Both the position numbers and the translations under genes were made by a program. 64,000 bases of DNA from NCBI GenBank assembly GCA_017525805.1, contig JAFXSH010000113.1:62001-126000 (forward strand), written 5' to 3'. The number at the start of each line of letters is the position of its first letter. The stretch's first letter is position 1. The DNA is from Clostridia bacterium (lineage in GTDB: Bacteria; Bacillota_A; Clostridia; Christensenellales; Aristaeellaceae). Below, in pieces: positions 1 to 8,485 of this stretch. The notes under the pieces were generated by a model that was not told the origin of the DNA, searched no databases, and was given only the letters and a program-made list of their open reading frames with translations.

Positions 1-231
1 CCCGGCCACTTCACCCTGCCCGCCATTGAAGCGGAAGTCGGCATCGGTACCACGCTGACCACCGAACGCGACACCTTCCTGAACAAGGCTGTCACCGCTT
101 CCGTTGAGGACTTTGATGCGGTTTATGATGCCGGCGTTGCCAACTACATGGCGATCGGCGGCGAAGCCATCATGAATGAGCGCGCTGAAAAGATCGAAGC
201 CGCTACTGGCTACCATTTTAGCGCTGAATAA
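1..231 (+). CDS. C-terminus of an extracellular sugar-binding protein (partial)
   Basis: The frame is open from base 1 and ends at TAA 229-231, giving 76 residues; the start lies outside the window. The end (NYMAIGGEAIMNERAEKIEA) is the usual C-terminal helix of large family 1 extracellular solute-binding proteins of ABC sugar importers, such as LplA-like lipoproteins. It would capture oligosaccharides outside the cell. The dehydrogenases and xylan enzymes that follow fit a sugar-uptake locus. Family assignment rests on the C-terminal pattern only. Confidence 0.65.
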   Translation, partial: PGHFTLPAIEAEVGIGTTLTTERDTFLNKAVTASVEDFDAVYDAGVANYMAIGGEAIMNERAEKIEAATGYHFSAE

Positions 232-327
232 TGAAAAAGCGGGGATTGGATTATCCCGCTCAGTACGCCAAGTAATACCAAAATAATAAGCCTTGAGAGA
301 ACACGGCAAATGCGTTTTCCCAAGCAA

Positions 328-372
328 GGGGGCTTCCGCCGTTTTACGTCGGAAAGCCCCTTTTCCTTTTCT
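328..372 (+). terminator. Intrinsic terminator
   Basis: A GGGGCTTCCG arm pairs with CGGAAAGCCCC across a short loop and is followed by a T-rich run (TTTTCCTTTTCTTT). It would end the solute-binding protein transcript. A weaker hairpin without a T run (AGCGGG...CCCGCT) lies at 238-260. Confidence 0.75.
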
Positions 373-397
373 TTACTGGAAGGAGGTATGTCCCCCT

Positions 398-1552
398 ATG
401 CTTACAGTCGCTGTCATCGGCACTGGCAACATTTCCCACGTCCATATTCAAGCTTATCTGAAATTCCCGGACCGGGTGCGCATCGCCGCCCTGGTGGACA
501 TCATCCCCGGCAAAGCGGAAAAAGTAAAGGCCCAATATGGGCTGGACTGCGATTGCTTCCTGGACCATCACGATATCCTGAACCGGGCGGACATCGATCT
601 GGTGGACTGCTGCTGCCCGCCCTACGTGCACGCCGAAATCACCATAAACGCCCTGCGCGCGGGCAAGCACGCAATTTGTGAAAAGCCCATGGCCTCCTCC
701 CTGGAGGAGTGCGACGCCATGATCCGGGCCCGGGACGAGAGCGGCAAAAAGCTGTCCATCATTGCCCAGAACCGTTTCCGCAAGCCCATCCGGGATTTAA
801 AAGCCTTGCTGGACAGCGGCATCGCCGGGCCCGTGCGCTGCGCCCAGGTGGATTCCTTCTGGTGGCGGGGGCACTGCTACTACGACCTGTGGTGGCGGGG
901 CACCTGGGAAAAGGAGGGCGGCGGCTGCACCCTGAACCACGCCGTGCACCATATCGATATGTTGGGCTGGATGATGGGATTGCCACAGCGGGTGACCAGC
1001 GTGCTGGCCAACACCGCCCACGATAACGCCGAGGTGGAGGATCTGTCCATGTCCATTTTGGAATACCCCGGCGCGCTGGGCCTGCTCACCGCCTCTGTGG
1101 TACACCACGGCGAGGAACAGGCGCTTACTTTCCAGTGCGAAAAAGCCAAGTTATCGGCCCCCTTCTCCGCCTTCGCGTCCGTATCCAAGCCCAACGGCTT
1201 CCCGGAGCGCAATGAAGCCCTGGAAGCGGACATCAAAGCCTTCGCGGACAGTCTGCCGCCGCTCCCCTATGAGGGCCACGACGGGCAGATCGAAAACATG
1301 CTCACCGCCATCGAAAATGATTCTTTACCCGCTATCAGCGGCGAGGACGGGCGGCTGACCTTGGAGCTGATCACCGCCATTTACAAGTCCGGCTCTTTAA
1401 AGCAAGCCGTATCCCTGCCGCTGCAAAGGGACGATCCCTTTTTCACTGTGGCGGGTATCCAGGCACACGCGCCCCATTTCTACGAAAAAAACGTTTCTCA
1501 GATGGAATTGGGAGACATTGATATCAGTCTGGGAAGCTTTGATAAAAAGTAA
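398..1552 (+). CDS. Gfo/Idh/MocA family oxidoreductase
   Basis: This encodes a 384-residue NAD(P)-dependent dehydrogenase of sugar or polyol metabolism. The N-terminus shows the Rossmann motif VAVIGTGNIS, and the CEKP motif typical of the family follows near residue 95. A longer frame exists upstream, but AGGAGG at 382 and the Rossmann strand directly after ATG 398 favour this start. A second member of the same family follows 41 bases downstream, probably in one operon. Substrate cannot be told. Confidence 0.85.
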   Translation: MLTVAVIGTGNISHVHIQAYLKFPDRVRIAALVDIIPGKAEKVKAQYGLDCDCFLDHHDILNRADIDLVDCCCPPYVHAEITINALRAGKHAICEKPMASSLEECDAMIRARDESGKKLSIIAQNRFRKPIRDLKALLDSGIAGPVRCAQVDSFWWRGHCYYDLWWRGTWEKEGGGCTLNHAVHHIDMLGWMMGLPQRVTSVLANTAHDNAEVEDLSMSILEYPGALGLLTASVVHHGEEQALTFQCEKAKLSAPFSAFASVSKPNGFPERNEALEADIKAFADSLPPLPYEGHDGQIENMLTAIENDSLPAISGEDGRLTLELITAIYKSGSLKQAVSLPLQRDDPFFTVAGIQAHAPHFYEKNVSQMELGDIDISLGSFDKK

Positions 1553-1593
1553 AAACCCGTAAACGTCCCAAATGATAAGGAGGAACTGACGCC

Positions 1594-2694
1594 ATGAGCA
1601 ATGCCAGCGACGGCATGAACTACGCCCCCAAGGGCAAGCCCCAGCCGGTGGTCAAGCCCGGCGAATTCATTTTTTCCGCCGTGCGGCTGGATCACGGCCA
1701 TATCTACGGCATGTGCAACGGCCTGACGGAAGCGGGCGGCACGCTGAAATACGTGTACGACAAAGATCCCAAAAAGGTGGAAGCGTTCCTCAAAGCTTTC
1801 CCCCAGGCCAGGCCAGCCCGGAGCGAGGAAGAAGCTTTAGAGGACAAAGAAACCCACATGATCGCCGGGGCGGCTGTCACCAGCCAGCGCTGTGAGCTGG
1901 GTTTGAAAGCCCTGAACGCCGGAAAAGATTATTTCACCGACAAGGCTCCCTTCACCACCCTGGAACAATTGAACAGAGCCAAGGAAATGGTGAAGAAAAC
2001 GGACCGGCGCTATATGGTCTATTACAGCGAGCGCCTCCACGTGGAAGGGGCGGTGCTGGCGGGGTACATGGTGGAACAGGGCCTCATCGGCCAGGTGGTG
2101 AACGTGGTGGGCTTCGGCCCGCACCGCCTCATGGCGGGCATGCGTCCGGACTGGTTCTTCATCAAGGAAAACTACGGCGGCATCCTGTGCGATATCGGAA
2201 GCCACCAGATCGAACAATACCTCTATTTTGCGGGCGAGGAAGACGGACAGGTGATCTCCAGCCGCATCGGCAATTACGGAACGGCCCATTATCCCGAGCT
2301 GGACGACTTCGGCGACTGCTCTATCACCGGAAAGAAGGGTACCACCAACTATTTCCGGGTGGACTGGTTCACCCCGGACGGCCTGCGCACCTGGGGCGAC
2401 GGCCGCACGATCATATTGGGCACCAAGGGCTACATTGAGATCCGCAAATATATCGACGTGGCCCGTGATGCCGAAGGCGGCAACCACGTGTACCTGGTGA
2501 ACGGCGACGGTGAAAAGTATGTGAACGCCACCGGCGCCACGGGTTATCCTTTCTTCGGCCAACTGATCTTAGACAGCCTGAACCGCACCGAGAACGCCAT
2601 GACCCAGGCCCACGCCTTCAAAGCGGCGGAGCTGTGCTTAAAGGCCCAGGCCCTGGCCGTCGATTTGACGCCGGAACTGGCAGGGAGAAAGTAA
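1594..2694 (+). CDS. Gfo/Idh/MocA family oxidoreductase
   Basis: A 366-residue oxidoreductase. The N-terminal Rossmann region is atypical (FIFSAVRLDHGHIYGMCNGL, with no clear GxGxxG), followed by a DKAPF motif near residue 115 where relatives have EKP, and a GFO_IDH_MocA C-terminal domain. AAGGAGGAACTG precedes ATG 1594. It is likely co-transcribed with the dehydrogenase upstream. The missing glycine-rich loop means cofactor binding could differ; proteins of this subgroup are common in Clostridia carbohydrate loci. Substrate unknown. Confidence 0.8.
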   Translation: MSNASDGMNYAPKGKPQPVVKPGEFIFSAVRLDHGHIYGMCNGLTEAGGTLKYVYDKDPKKVEAFLKAFPQARPARSEEEALEDKETHMIAGAAVTSQRCELGLKALNAGKDYFTDKAPFTTLEQLNRAKEMVKKTDRRYMVYYSERLHVEGAVLAGYMVEQGLIGQVVNVVGFGPHRLMAGMRPDWFFIKENYGGILCDIGSHQIEQYLYFAGEEDGQVISSRIGNYGTAHYPELDDFGDCSITGKKGTTNYFRVDWFTPDGLRTWGDGRTIILGTKGYIEIRKYIDVARDAEGGNHVYLVNGDGEKYVNATGATGYPFFGQLILDSLNRTENAMTQAHAFKAAELCLKAQALAVDLTPELAGRK

Positions 2695-2709
2695 AACCGC
2701 GTTGTTATT

Positions 2710-3096
2710 GGACACTTTAAGTAAGAAGGGTCACGCTGGGGCCTCCGCGGCCCCAGACCCCGCGCCAGGGAAATGATTTCCCTGGACCCTCATAGCGGAT
2801 ATTACTTGACACCGTTGTGCTTCTGGCCCGGCCGCTGAAAGCGGCCAACCCGGATGCAAAGCATCCGGGGAAAGCCAGGGTATAATCCCCCAGGGAAAGC
2901 GAGCTTTCCCCTGGGGATTTTCCCGGCTTTCTATTGGCCAGAAGCCCTCTATCTTTCGTATTCCCCAACAAAACAGGCGGAGTCCATTGGTATATCCATC
3001 CAAGCAACTTCGCCAGGAGAGGGGTCCAGGGGCGTCACGCCCCTGGTAGGGCGCGGGGCAAAGCCCCGCAGCTCTCCTTCGTTACTTAAAGCGTCC
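2710..3096. repeat. MITE-like palindromic element with terminal inverted repeats
   Basis: The 2695-3126 gap holds no gene. Its outer ends are near-perfect inverted repeats: 2710-2730 (GGACACTTTAAGTAAGAAGG) and 3076-3096, which reads GGACGCTTTAAGTAACGAAGG on the other strand. Just inside each end is an inverted copy of a module made of CCAGGG/CCCTGG and GCGCGGGG hairpins. The centre has further palindromes (CCCCAGGGAAAGC/GCTTTCCCCTGGGG near 2890-2918, and TTCTGGCC/GGCCAGAA near 2821 and 2936). No transposase is encoded. This is the pattern of a non-autonomous repeat element, though copy number cannot be seen here. Confidence 0.6.
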
Positions 3097-3126
3097 TTTC
3101 AATGCTTCAAACAAAAGGAGGTCCCC

Positions 3127-3960
3127 ATGGCTTTTCTGACTTGCTCCATCTACAGCCACACACTGTACAGCAACATCACCGTGAACGTGTGTCTTCCCAC
3201 CCCTTCCAGCGGGGAGAAGATGAACTGTGATACCCTGAAACAGGATTATGGCTATGACAAGGGCCTGCCGGTGGTATACCTGCTCCACGGCATGTACGGC
3301 GACGCCAGTTCCTGGACCCGCTTTTCCAGTGTGGACAGGTACTGCCAGGATCGGAAGATCGCGGCGGTCACCTGTTCCGCGGGCAATTCCTTTTACCAGG
3401 ACATGCCCGGCGGTCTCCAGTGGGCCACCTTCTTTACCAAGGAGCTTCCCGCCTACATCTGCGCCCTGTTTCCCGTCTCCCCCCGGCGGGAGGATACCTT
3501 CGTCGCCGGTTTTTCCATGGGCGGCTACGGCGCGTGGCACCTGGCCCTCACCGCCCCCGAGCGGTTTTCCAAGGCAGCCAGCATGTCCGGCGCGGTGGAT
3601 ATCGAAGCCATTTACAAAACCTTCAAAGACACCCACATTTCAGCCCCCTTCAACTGGAAAGCCATGTTCGGTGATCCGGACGCCGTTGCGGGCGGCAAAA
3701 GCGATCTGTTCGCCCAGTATCGGGCCTGTGCCGCCAAAGGGTGTGCGCCCAAGCTGTACCAGGCCTGCGGCACGGAAGATTTTCTTTACCAGATAAACGT
3801 TTCCGCCCGTGACCGAATGCTGGCTCTTGGCGCGGATCTGACCTGGGCCCAGGGGCCGGGCGGCCACGACTGGATCTTCTGGGATGCTTACATTCAGAAG
3901 GTGCTGGACTGGCTGCTGGCGGACCGGAAAAAGGCGGACGGCGCCGTGATCATGGGATAA
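3127..3960 (+). CDS. Esterase family protein (PF00756-type alpha/beta hydrolase)
   Basis: A 277-residue cytoplasmic esterase with no signal peptide. It shows the oxyanion region YLLHGMYGD, the nucleophile motif GFSMGGYG (Ser near residue 135) and the catalytic His in GGHDW near the end. Relatives include tributyrin esterase EstA and S-formylglutathione hydrolase, and many act on acetyl or feruloyl groups of xylo-oligosaccharides. AAAGGAGG precedes ATG 3127; the frame is open further upstream, but only through the repeat element. Its place in the xylan locus suggests de-esterification of imported oligosaccharides, which is inference. Confidence 0.85.
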   Translation: MAFLTCSIYSHTLYSNITVNVCLPTPSSGEKMNCDTLKQDYGYDKGLPVVYLLHGMYGDASSWTRFSSVDRYCQDRKIAAVTCSAGNSFYQDMPGGLQWATFFTKELPAYICALFPVSPRREDTFVAGFSMGGYGAWHLALTAPERFSKAASMSGAVDIEAIYKTFKDTHISAPFNWKAMFGDPDAVAGGKSDLFAQYRACAAKGCAPKLYQACGTEDFLYQINVSARDRMLALGADLTWAQGPGGHDWIFWDAYIQKVLDWLLADRKKADGAVIMG

Positions 3961-4028
3961 ACTATTCTTTACGCAAACAGCGCAATCTGCAAACAATGCA
4001 AATTGCGCTGTTTTCTATGAAAATGGGT

Positions 4029-7000
4029 TTACTTGCCCATTTGTTCCGTTTCCATCCTCATGTGCGCGTCGATATTGTTGACGCCGATGATCAGCTGTTT
4101 TCCGTCCCTTTCCTCCACCATGGCCGCCTTGACGTTCACATACTGGGGCTTGCCGTCGATCATGAGGCGGTAGCGCAGCACGAACAGCCCGCAGCGCTTG
4201 ATTTCCCGCATCACGTTTTCCTTGGTGAACTGGGCCTTGAATTTCTCCTGGTCATCCTTGAAGACGGTTCGGGCGCTTTCCTTCCGGGCCACTTCAAAGA
4301 AGCGTTCCCCTTCCTTGGCGAGGCCCAATCCCTCATAGTCCCGGGTGACGCTGTACTCTATAAAGCGTTCCGTTTCAGGATCCACCGTATAAATGCAGAT
4401 ATAGCCGCCGGACAGCGCCGCCACGCGGGAGAAGGTGATCCGCTCGGACTCGATGCGTTCCATCGCTTCCTTTTCCCGCATCTGCGCGTCCACGTTGCTC
4501 ACGCCGATGATGATATGCTTGCTGTCCCGCTGCATGCGCACGGCCTTCATGCTCACATAAATGGGCTTGCCGCTGACGAACTGGCGGTAGGTGATGGTAA
4601 AGGTGCCCTGGGCGTCCAGGGCCTGGATCACCTTTTCCTTGGTAAAGCTGCTGATAAAGTATTCCTGGTCCTCCTTGCACAGCACCGCCAGGGCGTCCCG
4701 CTGGCTGTTTTCAAAGAAGCGGTCGCCATGCCGTTCCACCGCCAGGTCTTCCTTCATGGCGTCGGAGGTGTATTCGGTGAACTCCTCCGTTTCCAGGTTC
4801 ACATAATACAGATACACATAGTCCGAGGACAGGGCCCGGGCGATATTGGCATAGGACGCGCCCGCGTTCTGATCCTCCTCCATCACCGCCAGCACGGCCA
4901 CAGCGATGGCCGCGGTGCCGGTGACGGGGTTGACGGCTACACGGCGGATAAAGGAATGCACCGTGGTGTTTTCCCCGATTTTTTCATCCACGATGATGCG
5001 GTTGCCCTCCCGGCTGCATCGCATCACGGCGTTCAAAAAGGCGGTGCCTGCCGCATCCGGCATCAGTTTATGATCCATGGCCTTTCCGATGTACAGCATG
5101 CCGAAAGACCGCAGCATAAAATCACGGTAGGCTTTATTGCAGCGCACATATTTCGTCCTGGTTCCGTTTACTTCCATGATGGCGATGGGAATGGTATCGA
5201 AATAGCGGCCCAGGGTCTCGTCGCCGTCATCGGAAAGCACGGCCATATCGTACAGGTTGATGCGGCCGATGGTGGCGTAATATTCCGCCTCTCGGGGATT
5301 TTCATAGCCGATCTGAATCGTCTTTTTTTCGATCCGATCAAAGATTTCCTCCGCCGGGATGGGTTTGCAGTAGTAATACCCTTGCAGCTTGGTGCAGCCG
5401 ATTTCCTGCAAAAACTCCACCTGTTCCTTCTTTTCCACGCCCTCGCAGATGGTTTCCACGCCGAGGCCCATGCACATTTTCACCAGTTCGGTCAGGATGA
5501 CGCGGTTCTCGTCGCCGCTGCCAAACTGCTGCATGAAGCGCATATCGAACTTGATCAGGTCAAAGTGGATATTTTGCAGCATGTCCAGGGAGGAATAGCC
5601 GCTGCCGAAATCGTCCATCCATACCTGGAAGCCCAGCTCCTGGAAGCGGGTGATCTGGGTCTTGATAAAGTCGAAATCGCTGCCCACGATGCTTTCCGTG
5701 ATTTCGATGGTCAGCTGCTTCCGGCTGACGCCCGCTTCGTCCACCCGGCGGCGGATTTCCTCCACGATATCGCAGCTTTCAAAGTCCGCCCGGGACAGGT
5801 TCAGGGACGTGGGCACCACGTACATGCCCATGTCCGCCTGCTTTTTCATTTTTTTGAGGGTTTCATCCAGCACGTACAGATCCAGCTTGTAAATCAGCTT
5901 GGCTTCCTCCAGCACGGGAATAAAATCGGCGGGAGACAAGAAGCCCTTCACCGGATCGATCCAGCGGGAAAGCGCCTCTTCGTCGCACACCTTGCCGTTG
6001 GCGGCGCGGACGATGGGCTGGTAGTATACCTTGATCCAGCCTTCCTCCAGCGCTTTGTTCAGATTGCTGGTAATGTACTGGCGGTTTTCCGTATCCGCCA
6101 GCATGCGGCTGTCAAAGAAATTGTAACAGGAAACCAGGGCGTTCCTGTTCAAATCGCAGGCGATTTTCGCCTGGTCGCACGCTTTGCAGATATCGATCTC
6201 CCGGTCCGTCAGGTAGATGCCGGCGCGCACCGGCAGGTTTTTGCCTCCGTTAAGGTGCTGACATGTCTCGAACAGGCGGCAAAGCTTTTCTTCGATCCCC
6301 GCCGCCTCGGTGTACGCGGCGAAATGATCCTGACCGAACCGGGCGCAGCTTTCATTGCTGAAATACTCCGCCAGATGATGGCCGAAAGTCCGGATCAGCT
6401 GATCGCCCTCGGAAAAGCCCGATTTGCTGTTGAAGCTTTTCATGCCGCACAGGTCCAGAAACAGGACGGCGGCTTTTTCTCCCCGAGCAAGCATTTTTTT
6501 CAGGCCAGCTTCGGCCAGTTCAAAAAAATAGGTCATATTGGGCAGCCCGGTCAGGGGATCGTAATGGCTCTGCCGCACCAGGCTGCCTTCCCGCAGCATA
6601 CAGTTGAAAGAACGGTTCAGGGCGTCCCCTTCCTGATCGCCGTCGGGAGAGAACACACCCTCGTTGGTGTACCATATGTAAGCCAGCCTTACGCCCGTCT
6701 CCGTAACGACATGCTCCCCCTTGGCGTGGATGACGGAATAGTCTTCCTCATTCCTGATTCTGGAGCGGTAAACCACGTTGTACTCTCCGCCTTCGGTGGC
6801 GAAGCGCACAGCGGCGTCGGCCACCCGCGCTATATCGTCCGGATGGGTGGACCGGTACATATCGTTGTCCATCATGGCATAAGCCGCCGCCCGGTTTTCC
6901 ATGCCGAGCATGCGGCGGAAGCCCTCGGAAATTACGAGCGTGACCACCCGTTTGTTGATAAACTGATACACGGCAAACGGGACGGGCGACGCCTCCATTT

Positions 7001-7037
7001 GGGCGAAAACCTGCGGGGCAAACTGGTAACGGTCCAT
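4029..7037 (-). CDS. PAS-GGDEF(degenerate)-EAL-PAS c-di-GMP phosphodiesterase
   Basis: A 1002-residue soluble signalling protein. In order: an N-terminal PAS domain (about 1-115), a GGDEF-fold domain whose signature is replaced by RFGQDHF and so is probably inactive as a cyclase, an EAL domain (about 325-580), and three PAS-like repeats to the C-terminus. The EAL domain keeps EALSRW, EITES, DDFGSGYSSL, KFD and EGVE, so c-di-GMP hydrolysis is likely. The C-terminal PAS repeats share TFTITYRQFVSGKP- and RLMIDGKPQYVNVKA-like segments. The start is ATG 7037 after AAAGGGAG; the open frame extends to 7115. A promoter lies at 7092-7120. Confidence 0.88.
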   Translation of the reverse strand: MDRYQFAPQVFAQMEASPVPFAVYQFINKRVVTLVISEGFRRMLGMENRAAAYAMMDNDMYRSTHPDDIARVADAAVRFATEGGEYNVVYRSRIRNEEDYSVIHAKGEHVVTETGVRLAYIWYTNEGVFSPDGDQEGDALNRSFNCMLREGSLVRQSHYDPLTGLPNMTYFFELAEAGLKKMLARGEKAAVLFLDLCGMKSFNSKSGFSEGDQLIRTFGHHLAEYFSNESCARFGQDHFAAYTEAAGIEEKLCRLFETCQHLNGGKNLPVRAGIYLTDREIDICKACDQAKIACDLNRNALVSCYNFFDSRMLADTENRQYITSNLNKALEEGWIKVYYQPIVRAANGKVCDEEALSRWIDPVKGFLSPADFIPVLEEAKLIYKLDLYVLDETLKKMKKQADMGMYVVPTSLNLSRADFESCDIVEEIRRRVDEAGVSRKQLTIEITESIVGSDFDFIKTQITRFQELGFQVWMDDFGSGYSSLDMLQNIHFDLIKFDMRFMQQFGSGDENRVILTELVKMCMGLGVETICEGVEKKEQVEFLQEIGCTKLQGYYYCKPIPAEEIFDRIEKKTIQIGYENPREAEYYATIGRINLYDMAVLSDDGDETLGRYFDTIPIAIMEVNGTRTKYVRCNKAYRDFMLRSFGMLYIGKAMDHKLMPDAAGTAFLNAVMRCSREGNRIIVDEKIGENTTVHSFIRRVAVNPVTGTAAIAVAVLAVMEEDQNAGASYANIARALSSDYVYLYYVNLETEEFTEYTSDAMKEDLAVERHGDRFFENSQRDALAVLCKEDQEYFISSFTKEKVIQALDAQGTFTITYRQFVSGKPIYVSMKAVRMQRDSKHIIIGVSNVDAQMREKEAMERIESERITFSRVAALSGGYICIYTVDPETERFIEYSVTRDYEGLGLAKEGERFFEVARKESARTVFKDDQEKFKAQFTKENVMREIKRCGLFVLRYRLMIDGKPQYVNVKAAMVEERDGKQLIIGVNNIDAHMRMETEQMGK

Positions 7038-7091
7038 GTCGTTACTCCCTTTCGTTGGCTGGCGGAAAGAAGCATTCGGATAATGTGTCAC

Positions 7092-7120
7092 ATTATAACA
7101 AAAAATCCTTATCATGTCTA
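7092..7120 (-). promoter_or_regulatory. Promoter for the EAL protein gene
   Basis: On the minus strand TAGACA and TATAAT are separated by 17 bases, with an extended -10 (TGT before TATAAT). It lies 55 bases upstream of ATG 7037. Confidence 0.65.
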
Positions 7121-7301
7121 CAAAAAAATAACTGGAATTCCCATCTTATATCCAAAACTTCCTGAATTACATCCAAAATTTCCCGAATGTTTTCCCAAAC
7201 GGCGTTTTTATCCGTTCTTTCCATCCGCTGGAAGGAAAACGGCGGCCCATGGCGTATCTTTAACCGCAAAGACCGGAAAGAAGAAGGGAGAAGATGTACC
7301 G

Positions 7302-8378
7302 ATGAAGAAACCATGGCCTTTGGATACCGCCGTATCCTTCGATCCCTATTATGGCGAACCTAACCGCGACGGCGACCAGGGATATGAGATTTTAAAGGAT
7401 GGCAAAGTCACTGTGCGGATCAAAGCGCCCGGCGCGAAGGAAGTGGCCCTGGATCAATTTGGCCGCGTGCATCCCCTGGCCGCCCAAGACGGCGGCATGT
7501 GGGAGGGCACGCTGGATTTAGGGCGGGGCTTTCAGTATTTTTTTCTCAAGATCGACGGCTGCGACGTGCTTTCCCCCTATCTGCCCATCGGTTACGGCTG
7601 CTGCCGCCCCATGAATTTTCTGGATATCCCCGTCCCCGGTGAACAGGAATGGGGCACGCTGGACCGTATTCCCCACGGCGCGGTGACCCGGCATTACTTC
7701 CCTTCCTCCGTGACGGGAAAATTGGAAATCTGCTTAGTGTACACCCCCGCCTCCTATGACCCCACGAAAAAATATCCCGTTTTGTATTTGCAGCACGGCT
7801 ACGGGGAAAACGAAACGGGCTGGGTGTACCAGGGCCATGTGGGCCGCATCGCGGACCGGCTGCTGCACGAGGGCGCCATCCAGGAAATGATCATCGTCAT
7901 GGGCAACGGCATGACCCAACGCGGTGATAACCGCCAGGGCCGGATGCTGTTTCCCCAGGTGCTGGTTCAGGACCTGATCCCTTTCATCGAATCCAAGTAT
8001 CCCGTGCTCACCGATAAATGGCACCGGGCCATGGCGGGCCTGAGCATGGGCAGCTTCCAGACCAGCGTCACCACTCTCACCCATCCCGAGCTGTTCGGCT
8101 ACGCCGGGCTGTTCAGCGGCTTCCTGCGCGCCCTCCGGGAAGGAACCAATGATCATTTGGCCCTGCTGGACAACAAGGAAACGTTCCAAAGCGCTTTCCG
8201 CGTGTTCTACCGGGCCATGGGCACGGAGGACCAGTTTTTCAGCGTGTTCCAGGCGGAAGACGAGCTGGTCCAGGAAAAAGGCGTTTCCATGCTGCGCCGC
8301 ACTTTCCCCGGCGGCCACGATTGGGGCGTGTGGAGACGGTGCATCCACGATTTCCTGCCCATGCTGTTCCAGGATTGA
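7302..8378 (+). CDS. Esterase with N-terminal beta-sandwich (feruloyl/acetyl-xylan esterase-like)
   Basis: A 358-residue protein with no signal peptide. Residues 1-110 form an immunoglobulin-like/CBM48-type N-terminal domain (VRIKAPGAKEVAL). The rest is a PF00756 esterase with YLQHGYGE, nucleophile GLSMGSFQ and GGHDWGVW carrying the catalytic His. The layout matches enterochelin-esterase-like xylan esterases such as the XynZ/Fae group. The reading frame continues far upstream as an antisense frame of the EAL gene; ATG 7302 after GAAGGGAG is the first sensible start. It sits directly upstream of the xylanase gene, which supports a role in xylan de-esterification. Confidence 0.82.
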   Translation: MKKPWPLDTAVSFDPYYGEPNRDGDQGYEILKDGKVTVRIKAPGAKEVALDQFGRVHPLAAQDGGMWEGTLDLGRGFQYFFLKIDGCDVLSPYLPIGYGCCRPMNFLDIPVPGEQEWGTLDRIPHGAVTRHYFPSSVTGKLEICLVYTPASYDPTKKYPVLYLQHGYGENETGWVYQGHVGRIADRLLHEGAIQEMIIVMGNGMTQRGDNRQGRMLFPQVLVQDLIPFIESKYPVLTDKWHRAMAGLSMGSFQTSVTTLTHPELFGYAGLFSGFLRALREGTNDHLALLDNKETFQSAFRVFYRAMGTEDQFFSVFQAEDELVQEKGVSMLRRTFPGGHDWGVWRRCIHDFLPMLFQD

Positions 8379-8449
8379 ACGAAGCCGCAAAAAGCAAAGA
8401 ATGCGAATAAAATGTCATGAAAAGGAATGCGGAAGGAAAAAGAATGCCG

Positions 8450-8455
8450 TATAAT
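8450..8455 (+). promoter_or_regulatory. Possible -10 box upstream of the xylanase gene
   Basis: TATAAT lies 31 bases upstream of ATG 8486. The matching -35 position (ATGCGG, 17 bases upstream) is poor, so only the -10 is convincing. Confidence 0.4.
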
Positions 8456-8485
8456 ACCCAAAGATGAACTGGGAGGTGCCGCTGG

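Noticed and set aside
7147..7188. Two imperfect 21-base direct repeats (ATATCCAAAACTTCC/ACATCCAAAATTTCC) upstream of the esterase gene
   Set aside because: Only two imperfect copies without other evidence; could be a binding site but too weak to list.
3996..8378. A 1460-codon plus-strand open frame
   Set aside because: Most of it is antisense to the EAL protein gene, which has clear domains and a promoter; only the part from ATG 7302 (an esterase) is coding.
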